From Modestobacter sp. VKM Ac-2982 (GTDB taxonomy: Bacteria; Actinomycetota; Actinomycetes; Mycobacteriales; Geodermatophilaceae), in assembly GCF_026967935.1 (NCBI RefSeq), contig NZ_JAPVBL010000001.1, positions 372,001 to 436,000 on the forward strand: a stretch of DNA of 64,000 nt, given 5' to 3'. The notes beneath the pieces are model-generated. The model made no database searches. It had not been told where the DNA came from and saw only the letters and a program-made list of their open reading frames with translations. The position numbers were made by a program, and so were the translations under genes. Below, in pieces: positions 41,263 to 51,975 of this stretch (positions within the stretch are counted from its first letter, which is position 1; each line of letters begins with the position of its first letter).

Positions 41263-42381
41263 TCAGTGGACGCGGCCCGCTGCGCGTACGTGCTGGAGGT
41301 GGCCGATCAGCTGGTCGCCGATCCGGCCCCAGGTCCGCGCCTCCACCGAGGGGCGGGCCCGAGCGGCAGCGGCGCGGAGCGCAGCCCGGTCGTCCCGGAG
41401 CCCGGCGACCATCGCGGCCAGCAGGTGGGGGTCGTCCCCGGCCCAGAGCCAGCCGTTCTGCCCGTGCCGCACCAGGTCCAGCGGACCGCCCGAGGCGGCG
41501 ACGAGCGCCGGGACACCCGCGGCCAGGGCCTCCTGCACCGCCTGGCAGAACGTCTCGTCCGCCCCGGGGTGCACGAGAAGGTCCAGCGAGGCGACGAGGG
41601 CGCCGAGCCCCGCACCGCCGAGCTGGCCGAGGAAGTGGGCCCGCGGCAGCCGGCGGGCCAGCTGGCGACGCTGTGGGCCGTCGCCGGCCACGACCAGCCG
41701 CACCCCGGGCAGCTCGCTGAGCGGCGCCAGCAGCTCCAGCCGCTTCTCCACCGCCAGCCGGGCGACCACGCCCACCAGCAGCTCCCCGTTCGGCGCCAGC
41801 TCCTGGCGGAGGTGGGGGTCGCAGTGCCAGGGGGCGAACTGGTCGAGGTCGACGCCCCGGGGCCACAGCGCGACCGGGCTGATCCCGTGCCGGGCCAGCA
41901 TCGCCAGCGTCGCCGTGGAGGGAGCCAGTGTCAGGTCGGCGGTCTCGTGGACCTGGCGCAGGTACCGCCAGGCCGCCGCCGGGCCGCCGGGCAGCCGGTA
42001 GCGCTCGGCGTAGGCGGCCAGATCGGTCTGGAAGACGGCGACCGAGGGCATCCCCAGCGTGCGCGCGGCCCGGGCAGCGGCCAGGCCGAGCACGGCGGGG
42101 GAGGCGAGGTGGACGACGTCGGGGGCCAGCCGGCCCAGCACCCGGGTCAGGTCGCCGACCGGGCGTGCGACGGAGAGCTGCCGGTAGCCGGGCAGGCGCA
42201 TCGACGGCACGGTCGCGACCTCCACCCAGGCGCCGCAGCGGGACTCGTAGCCGGAGCCGGAGGGGGCGACCACCACCGGGTCGTGGCCGCGGACGGCGAG
42301 GTGGTCGACCAGTCGCAGCACCGAGTTGACCACGCCGTTGACCGCGGGCAGGAACGTCTCGGCGACCACGGCGACCCGCAT
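41263..42381 (-). CDS. GT4 glycosyltransferase (PimB/MgtA-like)
   Basis: This 372-residue GT-B enzyme begins MRVAVVAETFLPAVNGVVNS, the N-terminal fold of actinobacterial mannosyl/glucosyltransferases. It has LVGVVARLAVEKRLELLAPL and the E-x7-E region HPGADETFCQAVQEALAAGV. The closest characterised relatives mannosylate phosphatidylinositol or glycolipids (MgtA/PimB). It lies after plsC in the same direction with a 76-bp gap, so both could act in membrane lipid synthesis. ATG at 42381 matches the family start. Confidence 0.9.
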   Translation of the reverse strand: MRVAVVAETFLPAVNGVVNSVLRLVDHLAVRGHDPVVVAPSGSGYESRCGAWVEVATVPSMRLPGYRQLSVARPVGDLTRVLGRLAPDVVHLASPAVLGLAAARAARTLGMPSVAVFQTDLAAYAERYRLPGGPAAAWRYLRQVHETADLTLAPSTATLAMLARHGISPVALWPRGVDLDQFAPWHCDPHLRQELAPNGELLVGVVARLAVEKRLELLAPLSELPGVRLVVAGDGPQRRQLARRLPRAHFLGQLGGAGLGALVASLDLLVHPGADETFCQAVQEALAAGVPALVAASGGPLDLVRHGQNGWLWAGDDPHLLAAMVAGLRDDRAALRAAAARARPSVEARTWGRIGDQLIGHLQHVRAAGRVH

Positions 42382-42457
42382 GCCCACGCCGGCGGGCGGC
42401 GGCGGGGCCACGACCGGCTCCGACCGGACGACGTCCTGGACCGCGTGCAGCGCCTCC

Positions 42458-43384
42458 TCAGGCAACGCGCGCTGCTCCAGGGTGGGTCGGGATGACGGAG
42501 GGCCGGCGGACCGGCTTCCGGCGGGCCGGCACCCGGGGCCGGCGCGGGTGGGCGGCCACCACGGGGGGCCGGACCTCGGTGACGGCCGCGATGGCGTACT
42601 CGGCGAGTGCGGCCAGTTCCCGGCGGTCGGCGCCAGCCGGGTCGAGGGCCGGCAGCAGGTGCACCTCCACCACCAGGCCGCGCACGGTGACCACCCGGGC
42701 GACGCTGCGCCACAGCGGCTCGTCGCCCAGGAAGCCGGCGACCGCGGTGGAGGCCTGCCCGTGGACCCGGTACCGGACGGCGACCGGGCAGACCGGGGCG
42801 GCGGCGTCCACGGCGGCCTGGAAGAACGCCGGGCGGAAGCGGCCCAGTTCGACCCCGCACGCCGTCGTCCCCTCGGGGTGGACGGTGACCGCCGTGCCGG
42901 ACCGCAGCAGCCCGGCGACCTGGGCCACCGTGCTGGGGAGCGCCCGGATGCGCGCCCGGTCGACCAGCACGACGCCGGCCCGCCGGGCCAGGCCCCCGAG
43001 GACCGGCCAGGCGCCCACCTCGCGCCGGGCGACGGGCACCCCCGGCACCACGGTGAGCATCGCCAGGTCGTCGATCCAGGAGACGTGGTTCCCGACCACG
43101 AGGTGTCCAGGGCCGCGCCCGGCACCTGCCCGCGGCCAGGCCACCGCCGGTGCGGTGACCTCGACCCGCACCCCGGCGGCGGTGAGCAACCTCGCCGCGG
43201 CGCACACGACCAGCCGTCGCCGTCCCCGCGCACCGGTCCACGGCGCACGCAGAGCGGCGACCCCCGTCCCGGCCAGTGCACCGCTCAGCCGGAGCCAGCG
43301 GCGCCGCCGGGTCGCGGCGTCCACGGTCGGCACCGGGTCGGCCGTGCAGGCGGCCGTGCAGCCGGAGACCGGCACCCAGCTCAT
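42458..43384 (-). CDS. 1-acyl-sn-glycerol-3-phosphate acyltransferase (PlsC family)
   Basis: This 308-residue PlsC-type acyltransferase has the catalytic HX4D in VVGNHVSWIDDLAML, the substrate motif VHPEGTT and FFQAAVDAAAPVCPVAVRY. The N-terminal membrane-associated helix lies at about residues 35-75. The last 40 residues are Pro/Arg-rich and outside the domain. It acylates lysophosphatidate or a related lipid and is paired with the GT4 glycosyltransferase. The start ATG at 43384 may be too long; no ribosome site is obvious. Confidence 0.88.
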   Translation of the reverse strand: MSWVPVSGCTAACTADPVPTVDAATRRRRWLRLSGALAGTGVAALRAPWTGARGRRRLVVCAAARLLTAAGVRVEVTAPAVAWPRAGAGRGPGHLVVGNHVSWIDDLAMLTVVPGVPVARREVGAWPVLGGLARRAGVVLVDRARIRALPSTVAQVAGLLRSGTAVTVHPEGTTACGVELGRFRPAFFQAAVDAAAPVCPVAVRYRVHGQASTAVAGFLGDEPLWRSVARVVTVRGLVVEVHLLPALDPAGADRRELAALAEYAIAAVTEVRPPVVAAHPRRPRVPARRKPVRRPSVIPTHPGAARVA

Positions 43385-43640
43385 CGGTCGCCGCCGGGCA
43401 GCCCGGCAGCCAGGCCGGCGCGGCGGGTGGTGCAGCTGCGGCAGGATGCCGGCAGGGGCGTGCTCGACGCTGTGGTCCCAGCTGCGGTCACGGCGACACC
43501 TCGGGTGTCGGGAGGCCCCTGGACGAGGCCCGGACGCGGCCAGCGTCAGCGGTGGAGGTGTCCGGCGGGTGGCCGGTCCCTGGCGTGCCCCCGTCGGACG
43601 GGCGAATCCCGGCCCGGCCGGCCACGTACGGGGGGACCGC

Positions 43641-44288
43641 TCAGGGGGTGAGGCGCTCGGCCAGCTCCTGGGCGAAGCTGCGGGCGGCGTCGGCCTCGGC
43701 GGCGGCGCGGTCGCGCAGGTCGGCCATCGCCGGGACCCGGTCGGCCAGGGTCAGCTGCAGGGTGATGACCGAGACGGTCATGCCGAACGAGCGCCCGAGC
43801 ACGAGTTCCAGGGGCGGCACGGTGTGGTCCCAGCTGGCCTGCTCGCCCTCGGCGTCGTAGCTCGCTCCCCGGCTGGAGACGATGACGGCGTTCCGCCCGG
43901 CCAGCGGGCGGGCCTCGAAGTCGCCGAACGGCACGGTCGCGCCGAGCACGTGCACGTGGTCGACCCAGGCCTTGAGGGTGGACGGCAGCGACCAGTTGTA
44001 CATCGGGGCACCGACCAGCAGGACGTCGGCGGCCAGCAGCTCGTCGAGGTAGACCTGCTGCTGCGCCTCGGCGGCCGGGTCGACCACCTCCTCGGCCGTG
44101 CGCAACCGGGGGGCCCAGTGCAGGGCGGCGTCGGGCAGGTGTGGCGGCGGGTCGGCCTGTAGGTCGCGGGAGGTCACGGTGAACTCCGCGCCACGAGCCT
44201 GCCAGCCCTGGACGAAGGCGGCGGTGACCCCACGCGAGGCAGAGCTCCGCGGATCGGCGGACGAGTCGAGGTGCAGCAGGTGCGGCAT
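43641..44288 (-). CDS. azoR: FMN-dependent NADH:quinone oxidoreductase / azoreductase (AzoR family)
   Basis: This 215-residue flavodoxin-like protein begins MPHLLHLDSSADPRSSASRG and has LLVGAPMYNWSLPSTLKAWVDH (the FMN-binding P-loop region) and VIVSSRGASYDAEG. This is the AzoR pattern. It reduces quinones and azo bonds with NADH. GGGAGG precedes the ATG at 44288 by five bases. Monocistronic, with a palindrome resembling parS in its upstream region. Confidence 0.9.
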   Translation of the reverse strand: MPHLLHLDSSADPRSSASRGVTAAFVQGWQARGAEFTVTSRDLQADPPPHLPDAALHWAPRLRTAEEVVDPAAEAQQQVYLDELLAADVLLVGAPMYNWSLPSTLKAWVDHVHVLGATVPFGDFEARPLAGRNAVIVSSRGASYDAEGEQASWDHTVPPLELVLGRSFGMTVSVITLQLTLADRVPAMADLRDRAAAEADAARSFAQELAERLTP

Positions 44289-44372
44289 CGGGGCCTCCCG
44301 GGGCTGGGGGTGGGCAGGGTCGCCGGGACCCACCCAAGCAGTGCCGGCCGCCGGGACGCCGGTCGGGGCGGA

Positions 44373-44388
44373 TGTTCCACGTGGAGCA
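44373..44388. promoter_or_regulatory. parS-like palindrome
   Basis: TGTTCCACGTGGAGCA matches the canonical ParB site TGTTTCACGTGAAACA at 13 of 16 positions, with the central CACGTG intact. It lies between the azoR start and the ychJ stop. It could equally be a hairpin terminator for ychJ or an operator for azoR. Confidence 0.35.
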
Positions 44389-44396
44389 TCCGGTGC

Positions 44397-44783
44397 TCAG
44401 GCCAGCGAGACCCCGTCGACGTACCGCCACTGCCCGTTCTCGCGGGCGAACCTGCTGAGCTCGTGCTGCACCCCGGACACCCCGCCGGTGCGGTGATGGG
44501 CCCGGAACTCCACCGTGCCCTCCGGTGCCAGCAGGGCGCCGCCGCTCGCGGCCAGCACCTCCAGTCCGGTCCAGCGCACCCCGGGGTCGAGATCGAGGCT
44601 GTCGGGCCGGGTGCTGGAGTGCCAGGTGCTCAGCAGGTACCCGGCGTCGCCGACGGCGAAGGCGCTGTAGCGGGAGCGCATCAGCTGCTCGGGCGTCGCC
44701 GCGGTCGCCGCCTCCGCGTGCAGCCGGCCGCAGCACTCGTCGTAGGGCAGGGGGGTGCCGCACGGGCAGCGGTGGGAGGGCAC
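44397..44783 (-). CDS. YchJ/UPF0225 family protein
   Basis: In this 128-residue protein, the N-terminal SEC-C-like zinc motif CPCGTPLPYDECC is followed by the YchJ domain (EQLMRSRYSAFAVGDAGYLL, EFRAHHR, FARENGQWRYVDG). The family has a zinc finger and a nuclear-transport-factor-like fold. The biochemical role is unknown. It is 72 bp from the argG stop on the same strand. Confidence 0.92.
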   Translation of the reverse strand: MPSHRCPCGTPLPYDECCGRLHAEAATAATPEQLMRSRYSAFAVGDAGYLLSTWHSSTRPDSLDLDPGVRWTGLEVLAASGGALLAPEGTVEFRAHHRTGGVSGVQHELSRFARENGQWRYVDGVSLA

Positions 44784-44855
44784 GGCCCGAGTGTCCCAGG
44801 CGTCGTCCCTGACCTGGGTGTGCCAGGACGACGCCCGGGACCGGTCGGTGCCGGG

Positions 44856-46740
<1,885 letters not shown>

Positions 46741-46759
46741 CAACTCGCCGCGCCCCACC

Positions 46760-48241
46760 TCAGTGCCCCCCGGCGAGCTGGCCGGTGTGCCGCGCGAAGC
46801 GGTCGGCCGAGTGCTCGTTCAGGCCGACGATCTGCACGCTCTTGCCGCGCGTCTCGTACTTGTGGGTGATCGCGTCCAGCGTGGCGACGGTGGAGGCGTC
46901 CCAGACCTGCGCGCCGGACAGGTCGATGACCACGTGCGCGGGGTCGTCGGCGTAGTCGAACTGTTGGTACAGGTCGTTGCTGGAGGCGAAGAACAGGGCC
47001 CCGTGGACGGCGTAGTGGCGCGTCGTCCCGTCCGGGCTGGTCGTGCTGGTGACCTCGACGAGGTGGGCGACCCGGCGGGCGAACAGCACGCAGGCGACGA
47101 GCACGCCGGTGCCGACCCCGATGGCGAGGTTGTGGGTCCACAGGGTGACCGCGATGGTGGAGAGCATCACGATCGTCTCGCTGCGGGGCATCCGGTGGAT
47201 GGTGCGCAGGCTGTGCCAGTCGAAGGTGGCGATCGCCACGAAGATCATCACGGCCACCAGTGCGGCCATCGGGATGATCGCGACCACGTCGCCGAGGACG
47301 ACGACCAGGATCAGCAGGAACACGCCGGACAGGAAGGTCGACAGCCGGGTCCGCGCACCCGACCGGATGTTGATCATCGTCTGGCCGATCATGGCGCAGC
47401 CGCCCATGCCGCCGAAGAACCCCGTGACGATGTTGGCCACCCCCTGGCCCCAGGACTCGCGGGTCTTGTCCGAGTGGGTGTCGGTCAGGTCGTCGACCAG
47501 CTTGGCCGTCAGCAGCGACTCCATCAACCCGACGAAGGCCACGCCGAGGGCGTAGGGGGCGACGATGCTCAGCGTCTCCCAGGTGAACGGCAGGTCCGGG
47601 ATGCCGAAGAAGGGCAGGCTGTCGGGCAGCTCGCCCTGGTCGCCCACGTTCGGGACGGTCAGGCCGACCGCGACGGTCAGCCCGGTGAGCACCACGATCG
47701 ACACCAGCGGAGCAGGGACGGCGGAGCTCAGCCGGGGGAGCAGGAAGATGATCGCCAGGCCCGCGGCCACCATCGGGTAGACCAGCCAGGACACGTCGAC
47801 CAGGTACGGCAGCTGGGCGGTGAAGATCAGGATGGCCAGCGCGTTGACGAAGCCGATCATCACGCTGCGCGGGACGAAGCGCATCAACCGGGCGAAGCCG
47901 GCCAGGCCCAGCAGCACCTGGAACACCCCGCCGAGGACGACCGCGGCCAGCAGGTACTCCAGGCCGTGGTCACGCACCAGCGGGGCGACGACCAGCGCGA
48001 TCGCCCCGGTGGCGGCGCTGATCATCGCCGGACGGCCACCCGTGAAGGCGATCACCACCGCCATCGTGAACGAGGCGAAGAGCCCGACCCGTGGGTCGAC
48101 CCCGGCGATGATGGAGAAGCTGATCGCCTCGGGGATCAGCGCCAGGGCCACCACCAGGCCGGCGAGCACCTCGGTGCGGGCCACCTTCGGCGCGAGCCAG
48201 GCGGGTCGGCGGGGTGCGGACAGTGCGGTGAAGGAGGACAT
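46760..48241 (-). CDS. SulP-family inorganic anion transporter with STAS domain
   Basis: In this 493-residue SLC26/SulP protein, about twelve helices occupy residues 20-375, with VARTEVLAGLVVALALIPEA, VDPRVGLFASFTMAVV and GMGGCAMIGQTMINIRSGAR (family motif). The STAS domain covers residues 390-490 (FDYADDPAHVVIDLSGAQVW, DASTVATLDAI). It carries sulfate, bicarbonate or other anions; no carbonic anhydrase adjoins it. ATG at 48241 is taken as start. It forms a unit with the MerR gene that follows. Confidence 0.93.
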   Translation of the reverse strand: MSSFTALSAPRRPAWLAPKVARTEVLAGLVVALALIPEAISFSIIAGVDPRVGLFASFTMAVVIAFTGGRPAMISAATGAIALVVAPLVRDHGLEYLLAAVVLGGVFQVLLGLAGFARLMRFVPRSVMIGFVNALAILIFTAQLPYLVDVSWLVYPMVAAGLAIIFLLPRLSSAVPAPLVSIVVLTGLTVAVGLTVPNVGDQGELPDSLPFFGIPDLPFTWETLSIVAPYALGVAFVGLMESLLTAKLVDDLTDTHSDKTRESWGQGVANIVTGFFGGMGGCAMIGQTMINIRSGARTRLSTFLSGVFLLILVVVLGDVVAIIPMAALVAVMIFVAIATFDWHSLRTIHRMPRSETIVMLSTIAVTLWTHNLAIGVGTGVLVACVLFARRVAHLVEVTSTTSPDGTTRHYAVHGALFFASSNDLYQQFDYADDPAHVVIDLSGAQVWDASTVATLDAITHKYETRGKSVQIVGLNEHSADRFARHTGQLAGGH

Positions 48242-48342
48242 GTCACCGTGTTCCGGTCGTGCGCCGGGCAGGCGCGGGCGTGGACGCCCGGAACAGCGGT
48301 GGTCCGGATCAGGACGGCAGCGGAGCAGCTCCCGTCGCCGAA

Positions 48343-48368
48343 ACCCTACCCTCACGCAAGGGAAGGGT
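48343..48368. promoter_or_regulatory. MerR-type operator upstream of sulP
   Basis: ACCCTACCCT and AGGGAAGGGT (9 of 10 positions paired) flank a 6-bp spacer, about 100 bp upstream of the sulP start. This dyad size suits a MerR dimer, and the sulP operon encodes one. Confidence 0.55.
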
Positions 48369-48402
48369 GGGGTGTCGGCGCACTGTGATCCGGACGACCC
48401 GG

Positions 48403-50088
48403 TCAGGCGTCGATGACCACCGGGATGATCATCGGCGTGCGGCGGTGGGAGCGGTTCGCCCAGTTGCTGACGGCCTTGGCGATCAGCGACTCCAGCTGGG
48501 CGGCGTCCTTGACGCCGTCGGCCGCCGCACGGGCCAGCTCCCGCTCGATCAGCGGCACCGCCGCGTCGAAGGACTCCGCCTCGTGGACGAAACCGCGGGC
48601 GAGGAAGTCGGGGGCCTCCGCGAGCTGCCCGGTGTTGGCGTCGACGATCGCCACGACGGTGATGACGCCCTCCTCCGCCAGGGTGCGCCGGTCCTTGAGC
48701 GAGGCCTCGGTCGCCCCGCCGACGGTCGAGCCGTCGACGTAGACGTTGCCGGCCGGCACCTTGCCGGTGATGGAGACCCGGCCGTCGACCAGGTCGACCA
48801 CGGAGCCGTCCTCGGCGATGACCACCCCGTTCGGGTGGACCCCGGTGCGGATCGCCAGGTCGGCGTTGGCCCGCAGGTGCCGCCACTCCCCGTGCACCGG
48901 CATGACGTTGCGCGGCTTGACGAGGTTGTAGCAGTAGACGAGCTCGCCGGCGCTGGCGTGCCCGGAGACGTGCACCTTGGCGTTGCCCTTGTGGACGACG
49001 TTGGCGCCGATCTTGGTGAACTCGTTGATGATCCGGTAGATGGCGTTCTCGTTGCCCGGGATCAGCGAGCTGGCCAGCAGCACGGTGTCGCCCTCGGAGA
49101 TCCGGATGACGTGGTCCCGGTTGGCCATCCGGGACAGCGCCGCCATCGGTTCGCCCTGGGAGCCGGTGCAGATCAGGCACACCTGGTCGGCGGGCAGCTT
49201 CTCCAGCACCTTCATGTCCACGACCAGGCCCTTGGGCACCCGCAGGTAGCCCAGGTCCCGGGCGATCCCCATGTTCCGGACCATCGACCGGCCGACGAAG
49301 GCGACCTTGCGGCCGTGCTCGTGTGCGGCGTCGAGCACCTGCTGGATGCGGTGCACGTGGCTGGCGAAGCTGGAGACGATGACCCGCTTGGGCGCGGTCC
49401 GGAAGACCGTGTCGATCGCCGGGGTGAGCTCACCTTCCGACGTGGTGAAGCCGGGCACGTCGGCGTTGGTGGAGTCGGTGAGGAAGAGGTCGACCCCCTC
49501 CTCGCCGAGCCGGGCGAACCCGCGCAGGTCGGTGATCCGCTGGTCCAGGGGGAACTGGTCCATCTTGAAGTCGCCGGTGTGCAGCACCAGGCCGGCCGCG
49601 GTGCGGATCGCCACGGCCAGCGCGTCGGGGATGGAGTGGTTGACCGCCAGGAACTCCAGGTCGAAGGGGCCCAGTCGCAGCTCGTCCCCCTCCGCGACCT
49701 GCTCGGTCACCGGGGTGATCTTGTGTTCCTTGAGCTTGGCCTCGATGAAGGCCAGCGTCAGCTTCGACCCGATGACGGGGATGTCCCGCCGCTCCCGCAG
49801 CAGGTAGGGGACGCCACCGATGTGGTCCTCGTGCCCGTGGGTCAGCACGACCGCCACCACGTCGTCCAGCCGGTCCCGGATCGAGGTGAAGTCGGGGAGG
49901 ATCACGTCGATACCGGGCTGGTGCTCCTCCGGGAACAGCACGCCGCAGTCGACGATGAGCAGCTTGCCGGCGTGCTCGAAGACGGTCATGTTACGGCCGA
50001 TCTCACCCAGACCACCCAGGGCGACGACCCGCAGGCCAGTGGGCGCCAGTGCGGGGAGCGTGCCGGGGTCGCGGCGGGAACGGCTCAT
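48403..50088 (-). CDS. rnj: ribonuclease J
   Basis: This 561-residue beta-CASP metallo-lactamase has the catalytic HGHEDHIGG at residues 84-92, VDCGVLFPEEHQPGIDVILP, HTGDFKMDQFPLD and SSFASHVHRIQQVLDAAHEH. The C-terminal domain ends ANRSHRRTPMIIPVVIDA. It is a 5'-3' exo- and endoribonuclease for mRNA decay and rRNA maturation. ATG at 50088 is chosen as it fits the actinobacterial N-terminus. In many actinobacteria dapA precedes it; here it does not. Confidence 0.94.
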   Translation of the reverse strand: MSRSRRDPGTLPALAPTGLRVVALGGLGEIGRNMTVFEHAGKLLIVDCGVLFPEEHQPGIDVILPDFTSIRDRLDDVVAVVLTHGHEDHIGGVPYLLRERRDIPVIGSKLTLAFIEAKLKEHKITPVTEQVAEGDELRLGPFDLEFLAVNHSIPDALAVAIRTAAGLVLHTGDFKMDQFPLDQRITDLRGFARLGEEGVDLFLTDSTNADVPGFTTSEGELTPAIDTVFRTAPKRVIVSSFASHVHRIQQVLDAAHEHGRKVAFVGRSMVRNMGIARDLGYLRVPKGLVVDMKVLEKLPADQVCLICTGSQGEPMAALSRMANRDHVIRISEGDTVLLASSLIPGNENAIYRIINEFTKIGANVVHKGNAKVHVSGHASAGELVYCYNLVKPRNVMPVHGEWRHLRANADLAIRTGVHPNGVVIAEDGSVVDLVDGRVSITGKVPAGNVYVDGSTVGGATEASLKDRRTLAEEGVITVVAIVDANTGQLAEAPDFLARGFVHEAESFDAAVPLIERELARAAADGVKDAAQLESLIAKAVSNWANRSHRRTPMIIPVVIDA

Positions 50089-50193
50089 GCCCTTCACGCT
50101 ACGTGCGCGGGACCGGGGACCTGCTGCCGGTCCCCGTCGTGTCTGCATCCGGCCGTCTGCATCCGAGCCGGCCCCTCACGGCGAACCTGTGGT

Positions 50194-50430
50194 GTGGAGT
50201 CGCTCGCGAGGGACGAACACCAGTGGGTCGTCCAGCCGTTGATCGATGCCGGTCTGCAACTCGAGGAGATCCGGTCGCTGGTGTTCGGCCTGGCCTTCCA
50301 GGGCGTCGTCGGCGAAGGGCGCGGGGTGCTGGCCTGCATCCGGGACCTCGTCGCGGACCGGCCCGCAGAGGTCCGGAGCGCGTGGGTGGAGGTGGTCCAC
50401 CGGCTGTTCCAGCTGGAGCCCCCGACGTAG
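50194..50430 (+). CDS. small hypothetical protein
   Basis: This 78-residue protein begins MESLARDEHQWVVQPLIDAG, followed by an amphipathic helical segment (EEIRSLVFGLAFQGVVGEGR) and ending LFQLEPPT. Third codon positions are almost all G or C, which supports coding, but there is no clear ribosome site before the GTG at 50194. It is convergent with the glucose-6-phosphate dehydrogenase gene, 6 bp away. No family is recognised. Confidence 0.5.
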   Translation: MESLARDEHQWVVQPLIDAGLQLEEIRSLVFGLAFQGVVGEGRGVLACIRDLVADRPAEVRSAWVEVVHRLFQLEPPT

Positions 50431-50436
50431 CGGGTC

Positions 50437-51795
50437 TCAGTCCGGCGCGGGGCCGGCCGACCCGGCCGGGTACTCCTGCAACGGCACCTCGCCCTTCGAC
50501 CAGGCGGCGAGGACCGGTTCGACGATCCGCCAGGACTGCTCGGCCTCCACGTCGCTGATCGACAGGGTGGCGTCCCCGGCCAGCACCTCCCGGAGCAGCA
50601 GCCCGTAGGCCGACAGGTCGTTCGGGGCCAGGTCGATGTCCAGGGCGCGGCGCTCCAGGTCGAACGGCTCACCCGCCCCGTTGAGGTTGAGCTCCAGGGT
50701 GACGTGGTCCGGGTCGAGCCCCAGCCGCAGCACGTCGGGCTGGAGCTGCTGGTCGCCGAAGGCCAGATGCGGCACCGGCTTGAACCAGACGGCGATCTCC
50801 CGCCGGCCCGCGCCGAGCGCCTTGCCGCTGCGCAACCGGAAGGGGACGCCCGCCCAGCGCCAGTTGTCGATGGTCACCGTGAACTCGGCGTGGGTCTCCG
50901 TCTCCCGCGCCGGGTCGACCCCCTCCTCGCTGGTGTAGTCGGGCAGCTCCCGGCCCTGCACCGTCCCGGCGGTGTACCGACCGCGGACGGTGTCCCGGGC
51001 CATGTCGGCCGGGGGCCGGACCGCCCGCAGCACGTCGGCCTTGCGTGCGGACAGGCTCGGACCGTCGACCGCGTTCGGCGGCTCCATCGCGACGATGGAC
51101 AGCTGCTGGAGCAGGTGGTTCTGCAGCATGTCGCGCAGTGCGCCCGCCGTGTCGTAGTACCCCGCTCGCCCCTCCAGGCCGAGCGTCTCGTCGAAGACGA
51201 TCTCCACCCGGTCGATGTGCGAGGCGTTCCAGACCGGCTCGAACAGCCGGTTGGCGAAGCGCAGCCCGAGCACGTTGAGCACGGTCTGCTTGGCCAGGAA
51301 GTGGTCGGTGCGGAAGGCCCGCTCCTCCGGGACCAGCCGGTGCAGGACGGCGTTGAGCTGCCGGGCGTCCGCCTCGTCGCGGCCGAAGGGCTTCTCGACC
51401 GCGATCGTCGTCCCCTCGGGGAGCTCGACCTCGGTGAGGGCTTCCAGGGTGGGGAGGAAGACGGTGTTCGGCAGGGCCAGGTACAGCACCGGGCGGCCTG
51501 GCACCCGGGCCAGCACCTGCCGGAGGTCGTCGGGTGAGGTGACGTCGCCGCGCTGGAAGCCGAGCCGGGCGACCAGATGGTCCCGGATCTCCTCGGGGAC
51601 GTGGTCGGCGTGCTCGGCGAGCCGGGCCCGCGCCCACTCCCGGTACTCCTGCTCCGACCAGTCGTCCCGGCCCACCGCGAGCACGTCGACGTCGCCGTCG
51701 AGCGCATCCGCCTGGACCAGCTGGGCCAGGCCCGGGAGGAGGAGGCGGCCGGTGAGGTCACCCGTCCCGCCCAGCACCACGAACGTCGCCTGCAT
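50437..51795 (-). CDS. divergent glucose-6-phosphate dehydrogenase
   Basis: This 452-residue protein has the NADP motif GGTGDLTGRLLLPG at residues 9-22, EKPFG at 134-138 and the substrate motif RTDHFLAKQ at 162-170. The canonical form of the last is RIDHYLGKE, so the catalytic His and nearby Lys remain but Gly and Glu are changed. The C-terminal domain has IDNWRWAGVPFRLRSGK, typical of G6PDH. No opcA, gnd or transaldolase gene is adjacent, so it is likely a paralogue to the main enzyme. ATG at 51795 has GGGGTGA upstream. Confidence 0.9.
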   Translation of the reverse strand: MQATFVVLGGTGDLTGRLLLPGLAQLVQADALDGDVDVLAVGRDDWSEQEYREWARARLAEHADHVPEEIRDHLVARLGFQRGDVTSPDDLRQVLARVPGRPVLYLALPNTVFLPTLEALTEVELPEGTTIAVEKPFGRDEADARQLNAVLHRLVPEERAFRTDHFLAKQTVLNVLGLRFANRLFEPVWNASHIDRVEIVFDETLGLEGRAGYYDTAGALRDMLQNHLLQQLSIVAMEPPNAVDGPSLSARKADVLRAVRPPADMARDTVRGRYTAGTVQGRELPDYTSEEGVDPARETETHAEFTVTIDNWRWAGVPFRLRSGKALGAGRREIAVWFKPVPHLAFGDQQLQPDVLRLGLDPDHVTLELNLNGAGEPFDLERRALDIDLAPNDLSAYGLLLREVLAGDATLSISDVEAEQSWRIVEPVLAAWSKGEVPLQEYPAGSAGPAPD

Positions 51796-51975
51796 CGTCA
51801 CCCCATCCGTCGTCGAGCCGGGCCGCCGTCCGCAGCCCCACCCTCGCGCCCTGCCCAGGGCTGGCGGTGCTGAACCCCGAGCTCTCGGATCGACCCGGCC
51901 GGCGACCTGGTCCCCTCGTCGCGCCGGGTCGTGGTGCACTGCTGGTGACCGCGGCCACGTCGGCGAGGAGCAGCA

